From contig NW_017962913.1 in the NCBI RefSeq assembly GCF_001661345.1, positions 2,988,694-3,052,693 on the forward strand: 64,000 nt of DNA, given 5' to 3'. This DNA comes from Ascoidea rubescens DSM 1968 (lineage: Eukaryota > Ascomycota > Saccharomycetes > Ascoideales > Ascoideaceae). Made by a program: the position numbers and the translations under genes. The notes below the pieces were generated by a model. The model saw only the letters and a list, made by a program, of their open reading frames with translations. It had not been told where the DNA came from and did no database searches. Positions 1 to 10,126 of this stretch are shown one piece after another (the first letter of the stretch is position 1; the number at the start of each line of letters is the position of its first letter).

Positions 1-1
1 C

Positions 2-3000
2 GACCCCAGTTTTGAAGGCGAAGTGATTGTGGTTGATGACAGCAGTGAAGATGAAGACAACCATTCGAGCGACGACGAAGTAATAGACATTTCTGCCCAT
101 GAACTCCCTAAAAACAAAGAATTGGTGTCATACCAAGATGTGGATCTCGACAGATATAAACATGAGAGCAACACTAACGAATCTAATGATTCTGATGAAC
201 TACTGACAATGTTGAGTTCAGATGTAGACTTGGTAACTATGGTCCCAAATCCGCCAGATGAAAATGAGCAAGCAATTGTTCAAAATCAAATTTCTAATGT
301 TTTGGCAGACAACATCGACAAGAAAATTGATAATAGTGATCTATTCAACATCAGTGACAGTGATAGTTATAAAGATAATTTAAAATATTGCGCTTCAATA
401 AATGGTTTACATATTAAAAGATGTCAGATCTACAACAAAAACAATTTCCTATTCAATTGCAATCAAAATTATGATATCTCTTTAGTCGAAAGATTATCGA
501 TTTTTCTTAATCCTCCCAATGATTCCATCAGTGACATGATTCTAAATAACAAACAAACAGTTGCTCAAATGGAAATTGAATCTGAGAATAAAAGTCTAAA
601 CAATACAGGTAATAAAGATGGTGATAAAGATAGTGAAGATGATAATAATCAGAATAACGAGACTCAAAATTTTAATGATCAGAATAATAAATTGGATAAT
701 AATAATCAGAATACAAAAAGTAAAGATAATAATCAGAAAACAAAAAGCAAAGATAAAGATAATCAGAATAACAAAACTAACCAAGAAAAAAAAAAAAAAC
801 TCAAAAGTAATACAGAAGACAGAGAAGAAAATGAATCGACTCAAAATGATTTTAAGACTGACCAAAAAGATACAAAGACCAAAAATTTGGAAAAAAATAT
901 AAAAGATCTTGACTTTCAATCCAATATCACTTTGAAAGATGATAATCTTATCGATGACTCAAATGCAAACAGTCCCGATCTATATTCTGAGGGTACTAAA
1001 ATTCAAGAAGAAAATTTAGTAACGCAAAAACTAGAATTAGAATCCAAAAATGTCCAAGTGGAACCACAAAATCAACAGACTCAGCAGACTCAACAGATTG
1101 AAATTGACCAACCCTTTAATGAAAAAGTTGAGAAAGAAATAATACATAATAAAAAAATAATTGATCGAAAAAAAACTGAGCCTATTGAAAATAATGTTGA
1201 AGTGAGTAAAGATAATGGTCAAAACCCTGAAAATAATAAAGTAAATGAACAGCAACAACAAAGCTTGTTGCCCATCAAGATGATTTCACAAACACATGTT
1301 GATCCAATTTTACCCATCAATGAGACTGCTAGCATTCCAACTTCAACTCCAACTAAAAATGACTCCAAAAAAGATAGCTCTGAAAACAAAAAGCTGGACT
1401 ATATTAACCAAGTTGAAAACAGTTCAAGGTTAAATAATGTTGAAACCGAATATAGCGAGAGAAATCAAACTAATGAAAATGAAATCGAAAATAAAGATAC
1501 AAATGAAAACAGAGATAGAAATCAAAATCAAAATCAAAATCAAAATCAAAATAAAATCAAAATTGAAAACAAAAATAAAAACCATGACGAAGAAGATTTA
1601 TTTAAAAAAATGCAAATGTCTCCAGAACACAAAAGGGAATTTGATACATTAAGAAAAAAAGAGCATATGGATGAAGCAATTACTTTAAGGAGAATTTCAA
1701 ATTTTGAATTAGATGATAGACTTTCTGAAGATATTCAAGAAGAATTACATTTATCTCAAGAGTTTGAGAATCTGGCCGAAAAAATCCAAGGTGATATTGA
1801 TGATATAGATATGCTGGAAAATTATAACAAACTAGACAACATGGATGAACTACAAGATGAAGATGAACCTCATGATATAGTTGAAAGCAAGAAGGATAAT
1901 CTCAATGATGAAATTTTAGCATATAAAGATTTAAATATTCAAATGAAGAAAACAGATATATTAGATAACAAAAAGCAAGAAATTATGTCATCTGAACATT
2001 TTAAAAATATGGCAGATAATTTAAATGAAAAATTGTCTCAGAAGGAACAAAAGCAAGAAAAGCATAACGGCAAAGAGAAAGAAAAAGAAAATTTAGAATC
2101 AATAAATAAAAATAATAACCAATCAATATTAGAGAGTAAAACTAGAAAAAGTTCATCACAAATATCTCTACAACAATATAGAAAAAGAATAAAACCGAAT
2201 TCCATCAATCAAAATTCAATGATAAATCAAGATATAGGTAAAATTACGGAAAAACAAAATTTGGAATCAAACGATAAAAGAATCCTTGACGAAATTAACA
2301 AATTTCCAACTAAAACAACTAAAAATGGCCCTATTTTTGATATGCGCAAGATTAAGTCAGCACTTAAAACTAAGAAAAACTCGCCGGGAGAAACAAATCC
2401 AAAAAAAGTTTCGTTTGGTAACTTTCCAGTGTTTTTTGGAGATCATTATGAGGAGTTTCCTAGTGAAGAAAACAAACTACCCAAAGATATCTACTCAAAA
2501 TCATTTTTAAACGCATATTGTATAAATTATCAGCCCTCAAATAATGTTTCGCAGTTCAAGGACGTAGCTGTAGGAAACCTTCCATTTGGTCCATTAAATA
2601 AATTTTCTGTGCCTTTCCAGCCAAATATTGATTTATCTAAAAGCAAATACTCGACTTTGTTTATGCCAAAAAGAAAATCACCTATTTCAAACCCATTCAA
2701 TCAAGCAAAAAGGCAAAAAAATGGGAATTTTGACTATAATAGAAATAACTTTTATAATAAAAACAATAATTATAGGAATAGCAATAACAAAAATAATAAC
2801 AAAAACAACAATAACAATAACAATAACAATAACAATAACAATAACAATAACAATAACAATAACAATAACAATAACAATAACAATAACAATAACAATAACA
2901 ATAGCAATAGCAATAGCAAAAATAATGATAATAATAACCGGAATATCAAGAACAATAAAAGTCTAACGTACTTTAATAACTCCAAGTTTAATAGGAATTT

Positions 3001-3055
3001 CGATAAGAATGATAAAAACGATAAAAATGATAATCTTCAGAATAATAAACTATGA
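2..3055 (+). CDS. Large disordered acidic protein, 5' end missing
   Basis: The frame is open from the left edge of the window, so the gene begins upstream; the visible part is about 1017 codons. I do not recognise the family. It is low in complexity, rich in Asn, Lys, Asp and Glu, with a pure Asn run near residues 930-965. Two features stand out. Near the visible N-terminus, EVIVVDDSSEDED is a hydrophobic core followed by acidic and Ser residues, the form of a SUMO-interacting motif. Near residues 785-810, SALK followed by KKVSF resembles the paired SILK and RVxF docking motifs for protein phosphatase 1, and the block after it (SFGNFPVFFGDHYEEFP) is the least repetitive part. A nuclear scaffold such as Esc1 would fit this composition, but I cannot show homology. 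It is convergent with the next gene. Confidence 0.75.
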   Translation, partial: DPSFEGEVIVVDDSSEDEDNHSSDDEVIDISAHELPKNKELVSYQDVDLDRYKHESNTNESNDSDELLTMLSSDVDLVTMVPNPPDENEQAIVQNQISNVLADNIDKKIDNSDLFNISDSDSYKDNLKYCASINGLHIKRCQIYNKNNFLFNCNQNYDISLVERLSIFLNPPNDSISDMILNNKQTVAQMEIESENKSLNNTGNKDGDKDSEDDNNQNNETQNFNDQNNKLDNNNQNTKSKDNNQKTKSKDKDNQNNKTNQEKKKKLKSNTEDREENESTQNDFKTDQKDTKTKNLEKNIKDLDFQSNITLKDDNLIDDSNANSPDLYSEGTKIQEENLVTQKLELESKNVQVEPQNQQTQQTQQIEIDQPFNEKVEKEIIHNKKIIDRKKTEPIENNVEVSKDNGQNPENNKVNEQQQQSLLPIKMISQTHVDPILPINETASIPTSTPTKNDSKKDSSENKKLDYINQVENSSRLNNVETEYSERNQTNENEIENKDTNENRDRNQNQNQNQNQNKIKIENKNKNHDEEDLFKKMQMSPEHKREFDTLRKKEHMDEAITLRRISNFELDDRLSEDIQEELHLSQEFENLAEKIQGDIDDIDMLENYNKLDNMDELQDEDEPHDIVESKKDNLNDEILAYKDLNIQMKKTDILDNKKQEIMSSEHFKNMADNLNEKLSQKEQKQEKHNGKEKEKENLESINKNNNQSILESKTRKSSSQISLQQYRKRIKPNSINQNSMINQDIGKITEKQNLESNDKRILDEINKFPTKTTKNGPIFDMRKIKSALKTKKNSPGETNPKKVSFGNFPVFFGDHYEEFPSEENKLPKDIYSKSFLNAYCINYQPSNNVSQFKDVAVGNLPFGPLNKFSVPFQPNIDLSKSKYSTLFMPKRKSPISNPFNQAKRQKNGNFDYNRNNFYNKNNNYRNSNNKNNNKNNNNNNNNNNNNNNNNNNNNNNNNNNNNNNNNNSNSNSKNNDNNNRNIKNNKSLTYFNNSKFNRNFDKNDKNDKNDNLQNNKL
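2807..2917 (+). repeat. (AATAAC)n hexamer repeat coding for poly-Asn
   Basis: An almost pure AAC/AAT hexanucleotide repeat inside the preceding gene encodes an uninterrupted Asn tract and then an Asn-Ser tract. The purity at DNA level suggests recent slippage rather than selection on each codon. Confidence 0.9.
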
Positions 3056-3747
3056 TTTTAATGTAAAATAGACCTAATCAGTGGAATAATTTGAATGAAC
3101 AAAGCTAAGTGATTTTGAATTCTATAATTGCTTTATATTACAATTGCATGTTTTTTTTTGCTTTATTTTTTTATAAGCTTATGATACCATTTAAAAGCTG
3201 TAATATTTTTTCTTGCTTTTAGTCTTTACTTTTTTTCTTTGCATTTTTTTTTTTGTATATTTTTCATTTCTTTTCATTTCTTTTCGGTTGATGAATGATG
3301 GTATTTTTAGTTATTTATTCAATATGATCTTTTTTTAGAATGGTGTATTTATTCAAAAAGCAGTTACAAGTGATAGGTAAAAGTATCAAAACTAAAATAT
3401 ATTTTATAGTTAATAGAATTGAAGGAAAAAAAAACGACACATAAATTGACTAAAAAAATTGATAAAATGATAGAATATATTTACTTTGAATGGTACAGCC
3501 TCTTTTCCAATGCAACAAAGTTTAGATGGAGCATTTAATTTTAGGTTTGAAAGTTTAATCATCAACAAAAAAAAAAGACAAAAAAATAGAAAAGACAAAA
3601 AACAAAAAAGCACAGAAAACCAAGAAAAAAACAAAAAAAATAAAAAAATTGAGTAAAATAAAATAAAAATAAAAACCCATGATTCCGTAAAATACCTTTG
3701 CAAATATCAAAACAAATTAAATGAAATGAAATGGAGTTATGAAGTGA
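3056..3747. other. Convergent intergenic stretch
   Basis: This 690-base stretch lies between the ends of two convergent genes. It consists of T-rich then A-rich tracts, consistent with 3' untranslated and termination regions of both genes. I see no gene, RNA or element in it. Confidence 0.7.
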
Positions 3748-5568
3748 TTATATGAATAGTATTCCCAAAAAAATAGATAAAAATACAGGCAAGGCGAAAA
3801 CTTCAAAATGAGAAGCGCCACTATCGCTTGATTCATTTGAAGAGGAAGAAAAGGAGGAAGAACCGCTTTGTTGATTATTTGGCGAAAGCGAAGTGATTGA
3901 ATCTGAGCCAACAGCAGTATATGAACTTGAGTAGGATGCAGCGGTTACAGCACTTGGAATTGTTGAAGTAACTACCTCAATATCTGAATCGTTAGCATTG
4001 TGAATAGCTTGAGCTATTGAGATTTGATTATCGTCTAAATTGAAGACAACATAGGCACTTCTTAAGAAACTGTTACCTAAGATTACTCTATCATTACCAC
4101 TGTCAAAGATAGCTATAGCACAATAGGAGTTTCTGCCTGAGGTCACAGGAATTAAGACATCATGTAAAGCGACCTGAATGATTACACCTTGGAAATTGTA
4201 ATCAATGTAAACGTCTTCATTACCAATTGAACATTCAACAATGTAACCACCGATTTGAGAAGAGTATGTTCCACCTAGGGCTTGACCAATTCTTCGAAAG
4301 ACAGTTGATGGAACATATGTTAAAGTAGTACCACAATCCAATAGGGCAGCTCTTGTAGAGGTTGTTATAGTCATTGAGTCAAAATTATTTGAGGAGGAGT
4401 TTATGGATATCTCAGATAAAGTGACATCGAAACGAACAATTCGACTAAGACTTGGAATGGAGTTGACAAGAGGAATAGTTTGTAAAGAGCCAGAATATTT
4501 GGCATGGTCGACTGCGCCAAATAAAAGAGAGCCAGAATCAGCCTCAGAGTTATCAAGATATAAGGAGTAAACGTTTTTAAGGATAAAACCTTGCTCGACC
4601 AATTTCATTGGGAAGTTTGAATAGGGAGTTAAAGAAGATTGTAGGCCCTGTAGACCAACACCAAAGACACCAAAGGAAGAGTTTGATTGATCAGCTACAG
4701 CAAAGCTGAGGTTTGTAACAGTAACACCAGAGAAGTGAACATCGTCATAACCCCAAGTACCGAGAGCATATGTGTAATCACCATATTGAATAAAAAATTC
4801 AGTGTTATTGTTGCGAAATGTTTGTGAGGAGTCCTCGTCAAAAACCCCATATTCTTCGCAATCGATTGTAGCTTGGATGTATTGGTTTGATCCTGTTTGA
4901 GTTGGAATATTTCTTGTTCTAGTTTCTATTTGAGATGCAAGGGTGCCTTGAGAAGGGTTTGCAGGATCAAGAGTTGATATATGTATAATTGTTGCACCAT
5001 CAGGAACGTCGATGGTGTAGACATTTCCATGGTAAGTAATTTCAGTAACAGCAGGATTAGGCTCAGGATTTGGAGCAGGATCTGGAGCAGGATTGGGGTC
5101 TCTTTTGACGAATTTGTGGGACTTGAAGGATTCAATCCATCTGGTGCTGTTTTGATTTTCAATTATCTTATTTGAAATGTCAAAATCAATAAAGTCAACA
5201 AAGTCTCTTTTAGCGTTTGAATTGATACAATAAGGGTTGGTTGAACGAGTTACCCATAGATCAGAGGAACCAGTGTCTATTATTACGCTGACATTTTGAT
5301 CGTCACTACCAATGGTCAAATTGGCCAAATAGAAGGTGTATTCGTTTGTTAGAACAGCTTTGTGATAGTCGTCTCTTTTGACAAATTTAGGCTGATTATC
5401 TGGCGAAGAATCAATGAGATTGTCACCTCGATGGATCTGAAAGTCTATTATCACAAGGTCTTTTAGTTCATCTCTTTTGCTGAATGCGTAGGCGCTACTC
5501 TGGGATACTGCCAGTAAAAGCGAGAGGATGAAGCAGAGACAAGCGCAGTGGGTGGGAGCCAAAGTCAT
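3748..5568 (-). CDS. Yapsin-type aspartic protease, GPI-anchored (yapsin A)
   Basis: A 606-residue pepsin-family (A1) aspartic endoprotease, probably acting at the cell surface on sites with basic residues. The N-terminus MTLAPTHCACLCFILSLLLA is a signal peptide, and KR near residue 65 is a likely propeptide site. The first active-site motif is IIDTGSSDLW (Asp98). The second is LLDCGTTLTY (Asp411), with Cys where Ser or Thr is usual. An N-lobe loop carries another KR (155-156) followed by a Pro-rich PNPAPDP repeat, like the internally processed loop of yapsins. A Ser-rich stalk and a hydrophobic tail (VFALPVFLSIFLGILFI) indicate a GPI anchor. This start is the first ATG of the frame and sits below a TATA box. 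It is the first of three related proteases in tandem or nearby. Confidence 0.93.
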   Translation of the reverse strand: MTLAPTHCACLCFILSLLLAVSQSSAYAFSKRDELKDLVIIDFQIHRGDNLIDSSPDNQPKFVKRDDYHKAVLTNEYTFYLANLTIGSDDQNVSVIIDTGSSDLWVTRSTNPYCINSNAKRDFVDFIDFDISNKIIENQNSTRWIESFKSHKFVKRDPNPAPDPAPNPEPNPAVTEITYHGNVYTIDVPDGATIIHISTLDPANPSQGTLASQIETRTRNIPTQTGSNQYIQATIDCEEYGVFDEDSSQTFRNNNTEFFIQYGDYTYALGTWGYDDVHFSGVTVTNLSFAVADQSNSSFGVFGVGLQGLQSSLTPYSNFPMKLVEQGFILKNVYSLYLDNSEADSGSLLFGAVDHAKYSGSLQTIPLVNSIPSLSRIVRFDVTLSEISINSSSNNFDSMTITTSTRAALLDCGTTLTYVPSTVFRRIGQALGGTYSSQIGGYIVECSIGNEDVYIDYNFQGVIIQVALHDVLIPVTSGRNSYCAIAIFDSGNDRVILGNSFLRSAYVVFNLDDNQISIAQAIHNANDSDIEVVTSTIPSAVTAASYSSSYTAVGSDSITSLSPNNQQSGSSSFSSSSNESSDSGASHFEVFALPVFLSIFLGILFI

Positions 5569-5980
5569 TGTTTGTGTGCGAGAGATGAAAGAGGTTGTGG
5601 TGATGAACAGTTCAATGGAAGAATTGCTTGCTATATATACTCCACTATATATCTCCCAGAGGCTTTTCGAGAGCAACTCCAGCAGAACCGGTCTGGGTCA
5701 GCTCTTCGTCTGGCTTCCCGGTCCGACGGGTTCCGTGCTGCTGCTTTTTCGACACACTCTGCTGAGCCTGCGGTTTTCTTGTCATTTTTGGCGTTTTTGG
5801 CACCGGTGACGCACGTGTTCAGCCTCCTTTCCAGCGGAGACAAAAATAAAGTGAGATCATCGCGCGTGCGCCTGCGTGGAAGTTTCCAAGACAACGTGTC
5901 TATTTATGCGGCTATACAGATGACAGTTTTTTGGATGCATACACCGCGTTGACATGCGTATTCATGTAGATTTAAGGCCC
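5569..5980 (-). promoter_or_regulatory. Promoter of yapsin A, GC-rich with TATA box
   Basis: This 410-base spacer separates the start of yapsin A from the end of yapsin B, which lies on the same strand. TATATAT elements at 5632-5652 lie 64-84 bases before the chosen ATG. Upstream, 5660-5900 is much richer in G+C than its surroundings and includes a CACGTG E-box at 5812-5817. Short frames here on both strands look like chance frames. Confidence 0.6.
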
Positions 5981-7732
5981 TTATGTACAGTAATGAATAA
6001 GTCCAGACCTGAACATCGCATAGAGCTTGCTGAGGAAACTGAAGAAGATGGGGGCTCTGAGTACGACACCATTGGACTCTATGCTGGGGCTCTCATGGAC
6101 ACTACTGTAGTGCAATGCTCTTTCTGCTCGGGGAATCTTATCTGTAATAACCTCGATGTTGCTCTTGAAGCTTTTTCTGGCAACCGCCATCGAGATTTCT
6201 CGGTCGTCTAAGTCATATACCACATACATCAATCTCAACAAATCGTCTCCAATTGTAATTTGGTTTGTTTTGCTCTTGTATTTATTACCGAAATGGAGAA
6301 TACCAATGATATCTTGGAGGCCATCTTCACTGATACTACGATTGTGAGTGCTATTCCGGTGCTCTTTATTGTTCCTATTGTTGGAATTTGTATTGGCATC
6401 ACTTGTTTTTTCTGTTGTTATATGTTTTTTATTAATCCTCTTCATAAATTCTAATATTGAAAACTCAAATTTTTCCCCAGAAAACTCAAATATTATAGTG
6501 GTATTCTCATACTTGGATATCAAATCGCTATAAAAAACAGTATTGGTATTATTATTTTCAGTATTTCTAACAACAAACTCTTCAATGTCTTTGTCAAATT
6601 CAATGTCTTGAATGCTTCCAATAATCCTTTGAGTGATGTCTTTGGGAAACATGGTAACTGTCGATCCAGAATCTAACAAAGCCTTTATATTTGATTTATC
6701 ATCTAATATTGATTTGGTTTCATCATTATTCTTGATATATATATTGTCAATGCTAATAGCTAATTCATTTTCTTTAATTTTAAATGTCTTTAATTTTCCT
6801 TCATATTTCTCATGATCAATCCCACCAAATATGATAGATCCTCTTTCATGATATTTGTCACTATTATTTTCATTATTATTTTCATTATTATCTTCATTAT
6901 TATCTTCATTATTATTAAAGCTATTAAGAGAATGAGCATTTCCATCGGTAAATTTTTCATTTAAATATAATGAATAAACTCTTTTGTTAATATATTTTTG
7001 TCTTTTCAATTCACTAATTAAATTTCCATTTAAATTTGGTTCTTTTAGATTTTCATGGTAATAACCAATCCCCAATACTCCAGTTTCATGTGCATTAGTC
7101 TCATAAATCATTCCCATTGGTACGTTTTTCAAAACAATTTCATTATCGTTGTTTCCAATTTTAATATTTTCTGTGACCCATTTCCCCTTTGCAAATGATT
7201 GGTCCACATAACTAACTAAATAATCAGATTTATCATACTTGGTCAATGTTTTTGAATATGTTTCATTAAATCCTTTATTATAACATTTAAATTTTTTGCT
7301 ATAAGGAATTTTATTATTATTATTATTATTATTATTATATTCATTTTCTAAGCAATAGAGATTAGACTTTTCTTGAATCCAGAGACTAGATGATCCAGTA
7401 TCTAATAACACCTCGATCTTTTGCATTGGTTCACCCACTTTCAATTCAATTGAATAGAAATATGGATATGCTATTAATGATGAAATAATGCTTTGGCTTT
7501 GATTATTACTATCTGCAACAATAAATGATCTCTTAAAATAGTTAATAAATGGATTTGATTTCTTGTTCTTGGTCTCAACTATGCGGGGATCTATTATAGC
7601 CTTTTTATTCACGTCAAACTGAACATATCCCTTTTTAAGATTAAAACTATTAAAATTATTATAATCGGCACATTCGACGAAGGTATTAAGATAACCTAAA
7701 ATGGCTATTAAACAAGAGTAATTCAATTTCAT
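5981..7732 (-). CDS. Yapsin-type aspartic protease (yapsin B)
   Basis: A 583-residue A1-family aspartic protease. Starting at this ATG gives a signal peptide (MKLNYSCLIAILGYLNTFV). An in-frame ATG 14 codons upstream (7774) is possible but puts a polar stretch before the hydrophobic core. KR at residues 67-68 is the likely propeptide site. The active-site motifs are LLDTGSSSLW (Asp111) and LLDSGSTVTM, both with standard residues, so the enzyme should be active. Asn-rich insertions and an NNE repeat (about nt 6860-6915) interrupt surface loops. The C-terminal tail (VVLRAPIFFSFL, then a polar and charged end) is only a weak GPI signal, so anchoring is uncertain. A TATATA element at 7822-7829 lies about 90 bases upstream. 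It is tandem with yapsin A, probably by old duplication. Confidence 0.92.
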   Translation of the reverse strand: MKLNYSCLIAILGYLNTFVECADYNNFNSFNLKKGYVQFDVNKKAIIDPRIVETKNKKSNPFINYFKRSFIVADSNNQSQSIISSLIAYPYFYSIELKVGEPMQKIEVLLDTGSSSLWIQEKSNLYCLENEYNNNNNNNNKIPYSKKFKCYNKGFNETYSKTLTKYDKSDYLVSYVDQSFAKGKWVTENIKIGNNDNEIVLKNVPMGMIYETNAHETGVLGIGYYHENLKEPNLNGNLISELKRQKYINKRVYSLYLNEKFTDGNAHSLNSFNNNEDNNEDNNENNNENNSDKYHERGSIIFGGIDHEKYEGKLKTFKIKENELAISIDNIYIKNNDETKSILDDKSNIKALLDSGSTVTMFPKDITQRIIGSIQDIEFDKDIEEFVVRNTENNNTNTVFYSDLISKYENTTIIFEFSGEKFEFSILEFMKRINKKHITTEKTSDANTNSNNRNNKEHRNSTHNRSISEDGLQDIIGILHFGNKYKSKTNQITIGDDLLRLMYVVYDLDDREISMAVARKSFKSNIEVITDKIPRAERALHYSSVHESPSIESNGVVLRAPIFFSFLSKLYAMFRSGLIHYCT

Positions 7733-8566
7733 TTTAGTATATTTATCTATAATTAAACAGTTAGCTAAAGACATACATACATACTGAGAATTATTGCTGA
7801 CTGTTGACTTAAAATCACTGTTTATATATCAATTCATTACCAATAAAACAATGTTTATTGCATTTAATACACTTGTTTTATTACATTATAGTTTTATTGA
7901 TTTGAAAATAAAGTTTCAAAGCTAATGAGCAATAATAAAAAAAACAACCAATGAAACAAAATTATTTTGAACTTTCTTTCGTATGCAAAGATATGTAATA
8001 AGCCATATTACCCGGCTTGAAAAATATGAGGCCAAACGTGTGGATTGCTTTATTTCATCTTATTTTGAATTTCAATTGAAAGTTACAAATGTGTTTCAAA
8101 ATGTTTCAACAAAAGACAATTATCCAATTTTTTGGCTGTGTTTTAGCAAAAAAGAAGTATTCCTTAATTTGAAAATAAGATTAAATCTGTTATCTGAATC
8201 AAGCAATTATGCTTCTAATTTGAGAATATATTACAGATTTGGGATAAAATTAGAAAAAAAAATTTATTGGTAGTGTATCATATATAAATTAAAAACATAA
8301 AGTGATGTACAAAAGAAAAAAAATATCAGGTATATAGGAAGGTCTAGAATATTAAAAATGACTAGGAGAACAAATTTTAAAATACACGTAGAAACATGAA
8401 AAAAACATCGGCGCTTAATTGGCAGCATCAAGTAAATTTGAAGCAAGTCATAAGTCAAATAAGACTGGAGGTGTTAATGAAGCTAAGATACATTGTAAAT
8501 GGTGAATTGAATTGAATTGAACTGAACTGAAAAAAATAGCAAGCTGGAGTTCTGGACTGTGCCAGC
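7733..8566. other. Intergenic, yapsin B promoter
   Basis: This 830-base AT-rich stretch lies between the start of yapsin B and the 3' end of the small secreted gene. It holds the yapsin B TATA element (7822-7829) and a short TTGAA-type repeat near 8502-8530. The 96-codon frame at 7983-8273 has no recognisable feature and is probably chance. Confidence 0.6.
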
Positions 8567-8746
8567 TTAAATTTTTTCATAGATTGGAGGAACAGTATAT
8601 TGAGCGTGAAAGTTGGGAACGCTTCTTTTGTATCTGACCAGGTCTCTTCTGTGGTATTGGGGAATTGGATATGCTTCAACAGCAGGAAGCACAGCAGAAA
8701 TAGCGAGAAGAATAACCGAAGTCAATTTGGAAGATAAAAGTTTCAT
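8567..8746 (-). CDS. Small secreted peptide precursor with dibasic sites
   Basis: A 59-residue frame that I do not recognise but that has the build of a secreted peptide precursor. MKLLSSKLTSVILLAISAVL begins a clear signal peptide, with likely cleavage after AVEA. The short remainder holds HRR and YKR, both Kex2-type dibasic sites. Cleavage after the second would release the 18-residue C-terminal peptide SVPNFHAQYTVPPIYEKI. The ATG chosen is the first in the frame, and a TATATA element at about 8853-8860 lies 105-115 bases upstream. There is no repeated pheromone unit as in classic alpha-factor precursors. It lies between yapsins that cut at basic residues, which may or may not matter. Chance cannot be excluded at this length. 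Confidence 0.55.
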   Translation of the reverse strand: MKLLSSKLTSVILLAISAVLPAVEAYPIPQYHRRDLVRYKRSVPNFHAQYTVPPIYEKI

Positions 8747-10126
8747 TGTGGACGCAGATGTAGAAAGTAGAAGGATTGACGAAGTAGACTGTAGATTGAA
8801 GAGAAAGTGTTTGCAAACAAAAACCAGAGCAAAAAGACGAGGAACACACCTCAATATATACCAGTTTGAAAGGGCGATTTGGACCGCTGCAGGCTTTAGA
8901 AGAAACTATGAGTAGCTCTTCGTCGAAACAAACACAGTTCGAGCTCCACTACAAACCAGCTCGGGCGATCTCTCTCCTTCTTCCATGCAGTGCCTTTTCC
9001 TGGCCTTTCCTGGCCTGTCTCTGGTTGTTCTCCAATAGCTGTCTCACACTCGCCCAACAATAGGGCCCAGGAAAGAACTTGGCCAATGAAAGCCCTCGTA
9101 AGCTGTTCTCCTTCAGCAGAGCTTCTTCTCCAACGTTGCGATGGACCTGGATGCCCTTGCTTTGTTTTGGATTGCATCTCAGCAGCTGGCTCCAGGGGCA
9201 CTGTCTTTGTTTCCCATTCCTCAATTGGCCCAAACAGACCCAGGAAAAGCCATTGTAACCTGATTACTCACCTCACGACCCACTTCAAGTAATTACGGCG
9301 CTATTCGTGCAACTAATAGGCCAACTCATGCCCAAACCAACTACTTTGATCTTGTTTTCGTAAGCTCGCCTTCTGCCTTTAAAATGCAAGGCCCGCCCTT
9401 CTGGCGACACATTGCCCCTGCGTTGTTGCCAACTTCTTCCATCCTCCATCTGCTGCTCTTGGTGTTTGAATTGCTTCATCACAGCTCCACAGGAATGTTG
9501 GATTTCTGGAATCCCAGGTTCTGTGTTTGCTTTGAGGTTTCTGACAATCAAAAAAATTTCATGGAAATGTAATCACTGCTAACCTCCCTCCGGCATCTCA
9601 CTGCAAAACTTTTCATCTATAACTCGTTCAACATGAAATATTTCCTAATCGGGCCTCTTCAATCAATATCACCACTCTACAATTCATAAAACTTGCCATA
9701 TATTTTTAATCAACTATATATATTTATCACCATTTGCTTCCTACTGTCAATTAACTTTTCTTAATGCCAAAAATATCAACTTTTATTCTGGGTTGGAGAC
9801 TTTTGAAACATTATCGGAAACTTTCATTGTCTTAATTCTTTTATATATTTTATCAACTCTACTTTAGCTGAATTTATTTTACTTTGAGTAACTGAATTAT
9901 TCCCACTTTTCAAATCTTTCCCTTCATATTTAAGCCCATGGTATTTTCATAAACATTCTCTCATTTTTTTTTTTGTTTTATCACTACCTTTTATTTTCTA
10001 TTAACAATTCTTTTTTTCCCTTCTTTTTGTTCTTATTACTCAACCACCATTTATATTTTATTCTATTTTATTCCAATATTCACTCGTTTAAAATATATCG
10101 CTTATAAGCTCCAGTTCAATTAAACC
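8747..10126. promoter_or_regulatory. Divergent upstream region, GC-rich half
   Basis: This 1.4 kb stretch separates two divergent secretory genes. From about 8870 to 9560 it is GC-rich with short repeats such as CCTTTCCTGG, and carries several overlapping frames of 60-100 codons on both strands that have no recognisable domain and look like chance frames of GC-rich DNA. From 9560 to 10126 it becomes T-rich, consistent with a pyrimidine-rich leader of the rightward protease gene. Confidence 0.5.

Noticed and set aside
596-919. Minus-strand and alternate-frame frames inside the first gene (also 618-902, 2628-2966, 2770-2985)
   Set aside because: They are shadows of AT-rich low-complexity coding sequence, composed of runs of Ile, Leu or Lys with no domain.
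5569-5952. Plus-strand frames antisense to the yapsin A promoter
   Set aside because: They overlap TATA elements and the real gene start, have no recognisable domain, and follow from the GC-rich composition.
8896-9551. Overlapping frames of 60-100 codons on both strands in the GC-rich spacer
   Set aside because: No signal peptide, domain or consistent start context; several frames overlap on both strands, as expected by chance.
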